A program made the position numbers and the translations under genes. Shown here one piece after another: positions 51,453-60,077 of a DNA stretch of 64,000 bases. The DNA comes from Inhella crocodyli. GTDB taxonomy: Bacteria; Pseudomonadota; Gammaproteobacteria; Burkholderiales; Burkholderiaceae_C. Location: NCBI RefSeq assembly GCF_004004565.1, contig NZ_SACM01000004.1, forward strand, positions 62,001 through 126,000. The letters are read 5' to 3'. How positions within the stretch are numbered: position 1 is the first letter of the stretch; the number at the start of each line of letters is the position of its first letter. The notes below the pieces were generated by a model, which was not told the DNA's origin, did not search any database, and saw nothing but the letters and a program-made list of their open reading frames with translations.

Positions 51453-52265
51453 TCACAGGCGCTGCCAGTTGCGCACCATCGGGTGGAAGAAGCCGCTGTC
51501 CTGGTAGGCCTGGCGCAGCCGGCCGTCGGCGTGCAGGCGGCGGATGCCCTCGTCCAGGCGCGGCAGCAAGGGCCCGAAGGCCGGGTGCTGGGCGGCCAAC
51601 ACGAAGTGGCGGCTGCCCGGCAGCCCGACCTTGAGGCCGCGCAAGGGCAGCAGGGTCACGCCCTCGGCCTGGATGGCCATGCGCGGCGCGGCCGAGAAGG
51701 GTGCCAGCACCAGGTCGGCCCGTCCGGCGGCGAGCATGCGCACCATCAGGGGCCAGCTGGCCACGTGCTGCACGTCCCGCAGGCCCAGGCGCTGCAAGGT
51801 CGACCAATCGCCGCGCCACTCCCGGTTGCACAGCGCCGCCCAACGCGCCAGCCCCGCGGCCGGGTGCGGCTCGCGCTGCGCCGGATGCTCGGGCAGGGTG
51901 TACAGCCCCGCCTCGAACTCGCCCTCGCGCACCAAGGGCGCGCTGAGTGCCAATTGCACGTCGCCCAGGTCGACGTCGCTGCGGGTGAAGCTGGTGCCGC
52001 CCACCACCCCGTGCAGCGCGCGCAGCTCGGTCAGCAAGCGAGCCGTCGACGGCATCGGCAACAAGCGCACTGGCTGGGACACGGCCCACAGCAGCATGCG
52101 CAACTCGGCCACGTCGCGGCGCAGCGGCCGCTGGGCTTGGTGGTCGGCCAAGACGTCCGCAGGCACCAGCACGGGCAGGCCCTCCTCGGCGCGCGCCCAG
52201 GCCGGGCTGGCCCCGGCCAAGAGGGCGCTCAGCGAGTGACGGCGAGAGCAAAGCGGGGCGGGCAT
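51453..52265 (-). CDS. Periplasmic substrate-binding protein, amino-acid-binding (SBP_bac_3) fold
   Basis: This 270-residue protein begins MPAPLCSRRHSLSALLAGASPAWA, a signal peptide with an Arg pair. Its fold resembles the extracellular amino-acid-binding proteins: SWPLMVRMLAAGRADLVLAPFSA corresponds to the second-lobe motif, and LPRLDEGIRRLHADGRLRQAYQDSGF to the C-terminal helix. No transporter genes are adjacent, so it may be a stand-alone binding or sensing protein. The ATG at 52265 opens the signal peptide; 52289 adds eight residues. The ligand is unknown. Confidence 0.82.
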   Translation of the reverse strand: MPAPLCSRRHSLSALLAGASPAWARAEEGLPVLVPADVLADHQAQRPLRRDVAELRMLLWAVSQPVRLLPMPSTARLLTELRALHGVVGGTSFTRSDVDLGDVQLALSAPLVREGEFEAGLYTLPEHPAQREPHPAAGLARWAALCNREWRGDWSTLQRLGLRDVQHVASWPLMVRMLAAGRADLVLAPFSAAPRMAIQAEGVTLLPLRGLKVGLPGSRHFVLAAQHPAFGPLLPRLDEGIRRLHADGRLRQAYQDSGFFHPMVRNWQRL

Positions 52266-52305
52266 GGCGTTGCGCAGGCAGTAGAGCACGCGAGCCAGGC
52301 CGTCA

Positions 52306-52337
52306 CAACAAAAAGGGCGCGGCTGGCGCCGCGCCCT
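52306..52337 (-). terminator. Terminator of the alpha-amylase gene
   Basis: Read leftward, a perfect 10-base stem (AGGGCGCGGC / GCCGCGCCCT) with a 4-base loop is followed by TTTTGTTG. Confidence 0.85.
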
Positions 52338-52359
52338 ACTTCAGCCTTGGCGGCAGTTC

Positions 52360-54261
52360 TTAGAACTTGAAACTGCCGTCGTTGCGGGACATGGCACCGC
52401 CCGCGGCGCAGGTCGTGAACTCGCGGTTGAGCGAGGTCGTGGCCTGGTCGCCCTCCCAGCGCGTCGCCGTGCCGTTGCGCTTGATGTACTTGTACTGAAC
52501 GGCGGTGGCGGCCGGCAAGGCCACGGTCAAGGTCCAGGGCGAGTTGGCGGTGCTGCCCTGGATGTTGAGCTTGGGCGCGCTGGCCGGAGCCCAGTTGCCC
52601 AAGGCGCCTTGGTTGCCGGCGATGTGCACGTTCTCGCCCCACACCGTGTTGGCGTTGGCGATGGTGAAGGTCACCGCGCAGGTGCCCACCGGGGGGGGTT
52701 GCACGCTGCTCAGGCGCTGCCCTTCGTGCAGGGCCACGCCGGGGAAGGCACCGCCGCCGTCGGCCGGGATGTTGAGCGTGGCCGTGCCGCTGCTGGACAC
52801 CGTCACGCTGTCGCCCGTGCAGCCCGTGCCGGCGGCGTTGCGCTCGCCGGTCAGCACGTTGCAGTAGGTGCCCGCAGGCAGGCCGGTGGCAAAGCTGCGG
52901 CTCCAGGCGCTGGCGCTATTGTTCAGGGCCACGAAGCCCTTGGTGCCGCGGCTGAAGGCCACCTGGCTGCCGGTGCCGGTGGTCCAGTTGGTGATGGGCT
53001 GACCGTTGGTCACCGAGCGGAACTTCACCATGTTGGACACCGGGCGCCAGCGGTGCACGAAGTCCCACACCACGTTGATCTGCGCCACGCCGTTGCTGTA
53101 GGGGCTGACGGTCGGCCGGTCGGCGTCCTTGTTGCTGAAGCGGTAACCCGACTGCACCTGGGCCTCGCCATAGCCTTGGGCCAGCATGAAGACGTTGGCC
53201 AGGTCGTAGCGCGCCGTGCCTTGGGTGTCGTTGGTTTGGCCGGCGATGTAGTTGCTGGCGTTGAGCGAGTCGCCGCTGTGGCGCTCGGTGTCCCAGTTGT
53301 TCAGGAACACGGTGGCCTGCTGCGGGGGCAGGAAGCCCCAGGCCCCGCCCCAGTTGCCCCAGCTGCCCATGGCGGCCGGGATGCTGGCCAGGTTCTGGCC
53401 GTTGGCGTTGCGGAAGGCGTCGCGCATCAAGTACGTGTACTTGAACTCGTTGATGGTGCCGATGCCCGCGTAGTCGGCGCGGTTGGTGGCGCCATCCGGG
53501 ATGATTTCTTGCGTGATCCAGATCTCTTCGCCGGCCAGGGTCTTGGGCTGGCGGGCCTTCACGGCGCTGATGATTTGCGCCAAGGCGGTGGGCGGCATGT
53601 GCTTGGCCGCGTCGATGCGGAAGCCGTCCACGCCCAGTTGCAGCAGCTTCACCAGGTAGTTGGTGATTTGGCCCTGCACGTAGGCGTTTTGCGTGGCCAG
53701 GTCGGGCAGGCCGCCCAGGCGGCAGTTGCGCACGCGGTCCACCGTGGCCGGGCTGTTGTAGTCGCTGCCCTCGATGGTGCAGTTGGGGTTGAAGTCGTTG
53801 CCGCTGAAGAAGGGGTAGCTCAGCGTCGTGCCGTTGAAGGCGCTGCCGTCGGTGGCGGTGCCGGTGCCGTCGGCCATCTGGTTGACGACGACGTCGGCGT
53901 AGACGCGCACGCCGGCGTTCTTGCAGGCCGTGACCATGCTGCGCAATTGGGCCTCGTTGCCCATGCGGCTCGTCAGGTTGACGTAGTTGACCGGCTGGTA
54001 CACGCCCCACCAGCCACCGGCCACCTTGGAGGCGTGCGGCGGCGAGATCTGCACGGCCCCGAAGCCCTTGGGGCCCAGCCATTGCTGGCACTCGGTGGCG
54101 ATGTCGTTCCAGCTCCATTGGAAGAGCTGGACGGAGGTGTCGCGGGGGTTGAGGGCGGAGGCCGGCAGCGACGCGGCGGCCAAGCCGAAGGCGGCCATCG
54201 CGGCCCAAAGGGGCTGCAACCGGCGAAGGGGAGACACGGGGGGGCGGGAAGGGTGAGACAT
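52360..54261 (-). CDS. Secreted alpha-amylase (GH13) with CBM20 starch-binding domain
   Basis: This 633-residue exported enzyme should hydrolyse internal alpha-1,4 bonds of starch. The signal peptide ends near SALNP (about 36). The GH13 barrel spans about 40-430 with DGFRIDAAKH (nucleophile Asp217) and GEEIW (acid Glu245). The conserved region I reads YADVVVNQM and region IV NNWDTER, where His is normally found in both. An all-beta domain C follows. The last about 95 residues (CAVTFTIANANTVWGENVHIAGN to LNREFTTC) are a CBM20 domain. The ATG at 54261 follows an AGGAG site. It is monocistronic and looks like the GH13_32-type bacterial amylases. Confidence 0.94.
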   Translation of the reverse strand: MSHPSRPPVSPLRRLQPLWAAMAAFGLAAASLPASALNPRDTSVQLFQWSWNDIATECQQWLGPKGFGAVQISPPHASKVAGGWWGVYQPVNYVNLTSRMGNEAQLRSMVTACKNAGVRVYADVVVNQMADGTGTATDGSAFNGTTLSYPFFSGNDFNPNCTIEGSDYNSPATVDRVRNCRLGGLPDLATQNAYVQGQITNYLVKLLQLGVDGFRIDAAKHMPPTALAQIISAVKARQPKTLAGEEIWITQEIIPDGATNRADYAGIGTINEFKYTYLMRDAFRNANGQNLASIPAAMGSWGNWGGAWGFLPPQQATVFLNNWDTERHSGDSLNASNYIAGQTNDTQGTARYDLANVFMLAQGYGEAQVQSGYRFSNKDADRPTVSPYSNGVAQINVVWDFVHRWRPVSNMVKFRSVTNGQPITNWTTGTGSQVAFSRGTKGFVALNNSASAWSRSFATGLPAGTYCNVLTGERNAAGTGCTGDSVTVSSSGTATLNIPADGGGAFPGVALHEGQRLSSVQPPPVGTCAVTFTIANANTVWGENVHIAGNQGALGNWAPASAPKLNIQGSTANSPWTLTVALPAATAVQYKYIKRNGTATRWEGDQATTSLNREFTTCAAGGAMSRNDGSFKF

Positions 54262-54357
54262 ACCAACTCCTGGAACCAGAACGATTGAGGGGGTACTGCT
54301 GCGAACGCTGGCCGGGCCCAAGCTCGTTGGATCGGGTCTCTCGGGGTCAGCGGGCGC

Positions 54358-54370
54358 GTAGTTTTCCTAC
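54358..54370. promoter_or_regulatory. Candidate operator upstream of the amylase gene
   Basis: GTAG TTTTC CTAC is a short imperfect palindrome 97 bases upstream of the amylase start. A related half site, TGTAGTT, occurs at about 54424-54430. Sugar-responsive regulators of the LacI type often use such sites. This is only a suggestion from symmetry and position. Confidence 0.25.
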
Positions 54371-54491
54371 AGTCATTCGTTCGACGGAGAGGGGGAACCC
54401 GCGCATTGGCCCCGTGGGTTTCATGTAGTTCCGCAACAAATCGTGAGCGCCGAAATCTGCTGCAGCGCAGCATTCCGGACCCCAGAAACGC

Positions 54492-54515
54492 CGACGGCCC
54501 CCGCAGGGGCCGTCG
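54492..54515 (-). terminator. Hairpin after the solute-binding protein operon
   Basis: CGACGGCCCC CGCA GGGGCCGTCG is a perfect 10-base stem just after the leftward stop at 54532. Read leftward it is followed by GCGTTTCT, a short T run. Confidence 0.65.
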
Positions 54516-54531
54516 ATGCGGCGGTGCACGA

Positions 54532-56325
54532 TCAGCCCCGGGCCAGGCGCTCCAAGTCGATGTCGAGGTTCTGGAACAAATCGACCCAGAACAGCTGCCG
54601 GCGGTAGCCGATGACCCAAGGGTGGGCCATGTCGTTGACGATGCGATGCACGTGCACCTTCATCGGCATGAAGGCCACCTGGATGCGCTTGGCCTCGTGG
54701 AACAGCGCGTCGCGCTCGGGGCCGTCGGGCAGCAGTTGGGCCTTCTCGTACAGGCGGTCGAAGGGCTCGTAGCGGAAGCGCGAGTAGTTCTGCTCGCCGG
54801 CCTGGGGGCCGTACAGGCGCTGCAGCATGCCGATGCCGTCGGGGTAGCTGGCGGTGCTGCCCAGGTACCAGAGCTGCAGCTTGCCGGCGCGCGCCAGCTT
54901 GAGCTGCTCGGGCCACTTGCCGGTGACGAACTTCGGGCGGATGCCGATGGCACGCAGGTTGCGGTTCGACAGCTCGTCGAACTGCCGGCTCAGGGCGTCG
55001 GGCTGGGTGGCGATTTCGACCGTCAGTGGCGTGCCGTCCGGGTGCTCGCGGTAGCCGTCGCCATCGCGGTCCTTGTAGCCGTACAGGTCCAGCAGGGCCT
55101 GGGCCTTGGCCGGGTTGTACTCGCCGTTCTCGCTCTTGAACGCCGGGTCGTAGCCGGTGGTGTGGGGCAGCACCAGGCTCTGCGCCACGATGGCCTGGCC
55201 GCGGCGCACGCGGCGGATCTCGCTTTGCACGTCCATCCCCAGGCTGATGGCGCGGCGCAGGGCCACGCGGTGCGGCTCCATGCCGCCCAGCTGGGGGTCG
55301 TCCATGTTGAAGAAGGTGAACGCGCAGTCGGCCGCGGGCAGGCGGAAGAGCTGGATGCCCTGCTTGGCCAGGTTGGGTGCCACCTGGCCGTTGGGCAGGG
55401 CGACGTTGACGAACTCGGGCGGGATGCGCTCGATGAAGTCGTGCTCTTTGTTGAGGAAGCTGAGCCAGCGCGGCTGGCTCTCTTCGATGGGGCTGATCTC
55501 GACGCGGTCGATCAAGGGCAGGCGCTTGCCCTTCATGTGCGCGGCGATCTTCAGCGCCTCGGGGTCGGTGGCCGTGGTCTCGTAATAGACCTCGCGGTAG
55601 CCGGGGTTGCGCTCCAGCGCGATGAAGCTGCTGCGCCGCCACTGCGCCAGGCGGTAGGGGCCGGTGCCCACGGGGTGGGCGGGGATGTCGTTGCCGTACT
55701 TCTCGACCACCTCGCGCGCCACGGCCCCGAAGAGGTCGCTTTGCGCCAGCACCTCGACCAGGCGCGGGCGCGGGGCCTTGAGGCGGAACTGCAGCGTGTA
55801 CTTGTCGAGGGCGCGCAGGCCTTCGAGCGGCGTGTCGTAGTCAAAGGCCCCCTTGGCGGCCTGCTTGCGGCGCTCGGCCAGGCCCAGGATGCCCTGCTCG
55901 TCCACCGAGGGCCACATGGGGCTGACGGTCTTGGGGTCGGCAAAGCGCAGGAAGCTGTAGACGAAGTCCTGCGCCACCAGCTCGCGCTTCTTGCCGCCAA
56001 AGGCCGGGTCGTCCTGGAAGAACACGCCGGGGCGGATGCGCACGGTGTGCACCGTGAAATCGGCGTTGGTCTCGGGCAGCGCGGTGGCGATGCGCGGCAC
56101 CAGGCGCGCCGGTCGGGCCAGGGGGTCGTAGCCGTACAGGGCTTCGAACAGGTGGCTGGTGACGATGCGCGAGTAGATGTCCGAGATGCGGGCCGGGTCG
56201 AAGCCGGTCTCCGCGATCTGGAAGGCCATGCGGAAAACCTTCTTCGGGGCGTCGGCGCGCACGGTGGCGGGCGTCAGGCCGGCCAAGGCGGAGGCCGCCA
56301 AAACCTCACGGCGCTTGAAACTCAT
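54532..56325 (-). CDS. Family-5 extracellular solute-binding protein, paralogue 3
   Basis: This 597-residue protein has an export signal with an Arg pair (MSFKRREVLAASALAGLTPATVRA) and the SBP_bac_5 fold used by peptide, nickel and opine transporters. Characteristic parts are FRMAFQIAETGFDPARISDIYSR, HPVGTGPYRLAQWRRSSFIALERNPGYR, FNMDDPQLGG and RRAISLGMD. A DxDxDG loop (KDRDGDGYREHPDG) lies about two thirds along. Its start overlaps the stop of paralogue 2 (ATGA). No permease gene is next to it. Ligand unknown; peptide is the default guess for the family. Confidence 0.92.
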   Translation of the reverse strand: MSFKRREVLAASALAGLTPATVRADAPKKVFRMAFQIAETGFDPARISDIYSRIVTSHLFEALYGYDPLARPARLVPRIATALPETNADFTVHTVRIRPGVFFQDDPAFGGKKRELVAQDFVYSFLRFADPKTVSPMWPSVDEQGILGLAERRKQAAKGAFDYDTPLEGLRALDKYTLQFRLKAPRPRLVEVLAQSDLFGAVAREVVEKYGNDIPAHPVGTGPYRLAQWRRSSFIALERNPGYREVYYETTATDPEALKIAAHMKGKRLPLIDRVEISPIEESQPRWLSFLNKEHDFIERIPPEFVNVALPNGQVAPNLAKQGIQLFRLPAADCAFTFFNMDDPQLGGMEPHRVALRRAISLGMDVQSEIRRVRRGQAIVAQSLVLPHTTGYDPAFKSENGEYNPAKAQALLDLYGYKDRDGDGYREHPDGTPLTVEIATQPDALSRQFDELSNRNLRAIGIRPKFVTGKWPEQLKLARAGKLQLWYLGSTASYPDGIGMLQRLYGPQAGEQNYSRFRYEPFDRLYEKAQLLPDGPERDALFHEAKRIQVAFMPMKVHVHRIVNDMAHPWVIGYRRQLFWVDLFQNLDIDLERLARG

Positions 56326-58130
56326 TGGGGCACCTTGCTGGGGTCGAGGTCCACGTACTCCCACCAGTGCTGCCAGAAGACCGGGCGGCGGTAGCCGCTC
56401 AGTTGGGCGCGCTCGATGTCGAGGTGGAAGCGGTGGCCTTTGAACTTGTAGGGCATGTAGGCATTGCCCAGGTCGCGCATGCGCGTGATCAGGGCCTGGC
56501 GCTCCGGCCCATCGGGCAAGGCGCTGATTTGGTCGTAGAGCTTGTCGGCCTCGGGCAGGCTGAAGCGGGCAATGTTGTTGCCCCCGATGTGCACGCTGGA
56601 GAAGCGCGAGGCGGCCGAGCTGATGTCGGGCTGGGCCGACGAGTAGGCCACCATCCACATCTGCGTCTTGCCCCCGCGCGCGGCCTTGAGCTGCTCGGGC
56701 CACTTCTTGGTCTCGAAGGGGATGCACAGGCCGACGCGCTTCATGTCCTTGTTGAACAGGTCGTCGATCTGGCGTTGGATGCCTTCGGGCGTGGTCGACA
56801 TGGCCAGCTTCAGCGGCTTGCCGTCGGGCGCGTCGCGGCAGCCGTCGCCGTCCCGGTCGACGTAGCCGTAGACGTCGAGCAGGGCCTTGGCGCGCGCCGG
56901 GTCGAAGTCGCTCATCGCGCTCTTGAACGCGGGGTCGTAGGCGCTGGTGCCCGGCGGGTAGGTGCCCTGGGCGGGAATGGCCTGGCCGCCGCGCGCCACG
57001 CGGATCTCGCGCTGCACGTCCATGGCCAGGCCGATGGCGCGGCGCAGCGCCACCTTCTCGGGCGTGTAGCCGCCGACCACGGGGTCCTCCATGTTGAAGA
57101 ACATCAGGAAGACGTCGGAGCCCAGCGTGCGGTGCAGGCGCATGCCCTGCTTGGCCAGGTTGGGCGCCAGCTGGCTGTTGGGGGCGGCCACCGAGAAGAA
57201 GGGCTCGGGCACGCGCTCCAGGAAGTCGTGCTCACCGCCCAGGAAGCTCAGCCAGCGCGGCTGGTCTTCGGCGAGGATGCTGATCTCCACGCGGTCGATC
57301 ATCGGCAGGCGCTGGCCCTTGAACTTCGCCAGCAGCGCCTGGCCGGCGGCGTCGTCGGCCGCGGGTTGGGCGTCGTAGCGGCGCTCGCGGTACTGGGGGT
57401 TGCGCTCCAGCGCGATGAAGGAGCTGCGCCGCCACTGCTTGAGCACGAAGGGCCCGGTGCCCACGGGGCGGGCCATGGTCTGGTCGCCGGCGGCCTCGAC
57501 GACCTCGCGCGCCACCGCGCCGAACAGGTCCGACAGCGCAATCTCCTGCGGGAAGCGCGGGTTCGGCTTGTCGAGTTGAAAGCGAACGGTGTAGCGATCG
57601 GGGGCCTGCAAGCCCGTGATCGGCGCGTCGTAGGGGAAGTCGGTTTTGGCCGCGCTGGCCTTGTCGCGCGCCGCCTTCAGGCCCGTGAGGTGCCAGGCCT
57701 CGACCGTGCTCCAGGCCGGTGACGCGGTCTTGGGGTCGGCGAAGCGCTTGATGCTGTAGACGTAGTCGGCCGCAGTCAGCTCGCGCGGCTTGCCGCCAAA
57801 GGCGGGATCGTCCTGGAAGTAGATGCCCGGCTTGACCTTCACCGTCCACACGGTGAAGTCGGCGTTGGGCACCGGCAAGCTCTCGGCCGTCAGCGGCTTG
57901 AGCTGCGCCGGCCGCGCGAGGTGGTCGTAGGTGATCAGCGCTTCGAAGATGTGGGCCGTGACGGTGCGCGAGTAGATGTCGAGGATCTTGGCCGGATCAA
58001 AGCCGGTCTCGGCCACACGGAAGGCGTAGCGCAGGGTCTTCTTCGGTGGCTCGTTGGCCTGCGCCACCGCGTCGGCGCCCAGCACGCCCCCCGCCAAGAG
58101 CCCAGCCAGGGCCAGCACGCAAGCACGCAT
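56322..58130 (-). CDS. Family-5 extracellular solute-binding protein, paralogue 2
   Basis: This 602-residue protein has a signal peptide (MRACVLALAGLLAGGVLGADAVAQ). It is closely related to its two neighbours: LRYAFRVAETGFDPAKILDIYSR, RPVGTGPFVLKQWRRSSFIALERNPQYR, FNMEDPVVGG, and the loop VDRDGDGCRDAPDG. Its ATG shares one base with the stop of paralogue 1 (TGATG), and its stop overlaps the start of paralogue 3. Such tight coupling implies equal production of the three. It differs from the others in carrying a Cys in the DxDxDG loop. The ligand may differ between the three. Confidence 0.92.
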   Translation of the reverse strand: MRACVLALAGLLAGGVLGADAVAQANEPPKKTLRYAFRVAETGFDPAKILDIYSRTVTAHIFEALITYDHLARPAQLKPLTAESLPVPNADFTVWTVKVKPGIYFQDDPAFGGKPRELTAADYVYSIKRFADPKTASPAWSTVEAWHLTGLKAARDKASAAKTDFPYDAPITGLQAPDRYTVRFQLDKPNPRFPQEIALSDLFGAVAREVVEAAGDQTMARPVGTGPFVLKQWRRSSFIALERNPQYRERRYDAQPAADDAAGQALLAKFKGQRLPMIDRVEISILAEDQPRWLSFLGGEHDFLERVPEPFFSVAAPNSQLAPNLAKQGMRLHRTLGSDVFLMFFNMEDPVVGGYTPEKVALRRAIGLAMDVQREIRVARGGQAIPAQGTYPPGTSAYDPAFKSAMSDFDPARAKALLDVYGYVDRDGDGCRDAPDGKPLKLAMSTTPEGIQRQIDDLFNKDMKRVGLCIPFETKKWPEQLKAARGGKTQMWMVAYSSAQPDISSAASRFSSVHIGGNNIARFSLPEADKLYDQISALPDGPERQALITRMRDLGNAYMPYKFKGHRFHLDIERAQLSGYRRPVFWQHWWEYVDLDPSKVPQ

Positions 58131-59920
58131 CAGCGGGTCTCCTGCGCCAGGCGCTCGGTGTCGATGTCGACGTAGGCAAAGAAGTCGCGACGGAACACGT
58201 TGCGCTCGTAGCCCATCAGCCAGGGCTGCGTCAGGTCGTTCCACAGGCGGTGACCGACCACTTTGTAGGGCATGTAGGCGATGGCCAGCTTGGTGGCCTC
58301 GTTCATCACGCGCTGGCGCTCGGGGCCGTTGGGCAGCACGGCCTGCTGCTCGTACAGGGCGTTGTAGGCCGGCAGGTCGAAGCGCGCGTGGTTGGCCTGG
58401 CCGGCGTTGGGGCCGTAGGCGATGGCCAGGTGGTAACCGGCGTCGGGCGTCGTGGCCACCCAGGCCACGCCCCACATCATGAGCTTGCCCGCGCGGCTGG
58501 CCTTGAGGTTCTCGGGGAACTTGCCGAACTTGAAGTCGATGCGGATGCCCACCGCGGCCATGCTCTTCTGCCAGATCTCGGCGCGCGCGCGGTCCTCGGC
58601 CGTCTCTTGCAGGTTCATGGCCAGGCGCAGGGGCGTGCCATCGGGGCGCTCGCGCCAGCCGTCGCCGTCGCGGTCTTTGAAGCCGTGCAGGTCCAACAAG
58701 GCCTTGGCCTTGGCCGCGTCGTGCTCGTTCATCAGGCTCTTGAACGTGGGGTCGTAGCCCCAGGTGCCGGGCGGCATCAAGCCCTGGGCCGGGATCATCT
58801 GGCCGCGGCGAACGAGACGGATCTCCTGGTCGGTCTGGTAGGCCAGCGAAATGGCGCGGCGCAGTGCCACTTGGTGGACGTCGTAGCCCCCCACCATCGG
58901 GTCCTGCATGTTGAAGAACACGTGGTTGATGTCGGGGTTGACGTAGGGCACCTTGGCGATGCCGCGCTTGACCAGGTTGGGCGCCAGTTGGCCGTTGGGA
59001 AGGGCCACGGGCGCGAACTCGCCCGGCAGCTCTTGAATCAGCTCGGCCTCGCGGTTGAGGAAGCTCAGCCAGCGAGGCTGCGATTGCTCGATGATGGCGA
59101 TCTCGACGCGGTCCACCATGGGCAGCGGGCGGCCCTTGAACTTTTGCGCCACGGCCTGCAGGTCGGGTCGGTCGGCCGGGGCCTCTTCGGCGTAGCGCTC
59201 GTCGCGGAAGTTCGGGTTCTTCACCAGCACGATGCGGCTGGAGCGGCGCCACTCGTCGCGCTTGAGCATGAAGGCCGCCGTACCGACCGGGTGCTGCGGC
59301 GTCTTGTCGCCGTACATCTCGACCACCTCGCGGGCCAGCGCCGCGGCCAGCGGGTTGGTCAGGTTCTCGACGAAGCGCGGGTCGGGCTTGCCGAGCTGGA
59401 TTTGCCAGGTGTACTTGTCCAACACCTTCAGGCCTTCGACGGGGGTGTCGTAGTCGAAGGGCTTCTTGGACTTCAGCGCCTTTTGCCGCAGCTCCGACAG
59501 GCCCAGCAGCTTGGCGCTTTCAAAGATGTAGAGGTTGGGGCTGTTGGTGGCCGGGTCGTAGTGGCGCTTGATGGAGTACACATAGTCGGCCGCCACCAGC
59601 TCGCGCTTCTGGCCTTTGAAGGCCGGGTCGTCGGAGAAGTACAGGCCCGGGCGCACCTTGAAGGTGATGGTCTTGAAGTCGGCCGAGACGGTGGGCAGCT
59701 CGCAGCCGGCGGGCTCCATGCGGTAGGGGCGGGCCAGGTAGGCCCAGCGCAGGGGCGCGTCGAAGATGGCCGTGTTGACGATGTTTGAGTACGAATCGGA
59801 CACCCGCGCCGGGTCGAAGCCGGTTTCCGCCGCGCGGAAGGCGTAGCGCAGCACCTTGTCTTGCGCCTGTGCCGACAGCACCACCAACGCGGCCAGCGCC
59901 GCCACCCAGACCTTCTTCAT
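58130..59920 (-). CDS. Family-5 extracellular solute-binding protein, paralogue 1
   Basis: This 596-residue protein, first of the three, has a signal peptide MKKVWVAALAALVVLSAQAQ. Shared features are LRYAFRAAETGFDPARVSDSYS, HPVGTAAFMLKRDEWRRSSRIVLVKNPNFR, FNMQDPMVGG and KDRDGDGWRERPDG. A GAAGGTGAAGG tract lies just before the ATG. A TACACT box (59993-59988, leftward) about 68 bases upstream of the start could be the -10 of the operon promoter. It is divergent from the cyclase gene at 60078. The three proteins probably serve the same or related permeases, with the transporter at 43780-47431 a candidate. Confidence 0.92.
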   Translation of the reverse strand: MKKVWVAALAALVVLSAQAQDKVLRYAFRAAETGFDPARVSDSYSNIVNTAIFDAPLRWAYLARPYRMEPAGCELPTVSADFKTITFKVRPGLYFSDDPAFKGQKRELVAADYVYSIKRHYDPATNSPNLYIFESAKLLGLSELRQKALKSKKPFDYDTPVEGLKVLDKYTWQIQLGKPDPRFVENLTNPLAAALAREVVEMYGDKTPQHPVGTAAFMLKRDEWRRSSRIVLVKNPNFRDERYAEEAPADRPDLQAVAQKFKGRPLPMVDRVEIAIIEQSQPRWLSFLNREAELIQELPGEFAPVALPNGQLAPNLVKRGIAKVPYVNPDINHVFFNMQDPMVGGYDVHQVALRRAISLAYQTDQEIRLVRRGQMIPAQGLMPPGTWGYDPTFKSLMNEHDAAKAKALLDLHGFKDRDGDGWRERPDGTPLRLAMNLQETAEDRARAEIWQKSMAAVGIRIDFKFGKFPENLKASRAGKLMMWGVAWVATTPDAGYHLAIAYGPNAGQANHARFDLPAYNALYEQQAVLPNGPERQRVMNEATKLAIAYMPYKVVGHRLWNDLTQPWLMGYERNVFRRDFFAYVDIDTERLAQETR

Positions 59921-60077
59921 CGCCTTCACCTTCGCCAAAAGCAGCACAGCGCCATCGCCTTGTGGGCGCGGCGCTGAAGAGGCGTCCAGTGTAGAGAGCC
60001 CCGCCCCCCGTTCCCCCTCGGAAAACCCGCCGCGCCGGAAGGGAAAGCCCCCGGCGAGCTGACGGGATACTTGCGCC

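Noticed and set aside
54406-56394. Long plus-strand frames across the three binding-protein genes
   Set aside because: They mirror the high-GC leftward genes, lack starts with ribosome sites and show no motifs.
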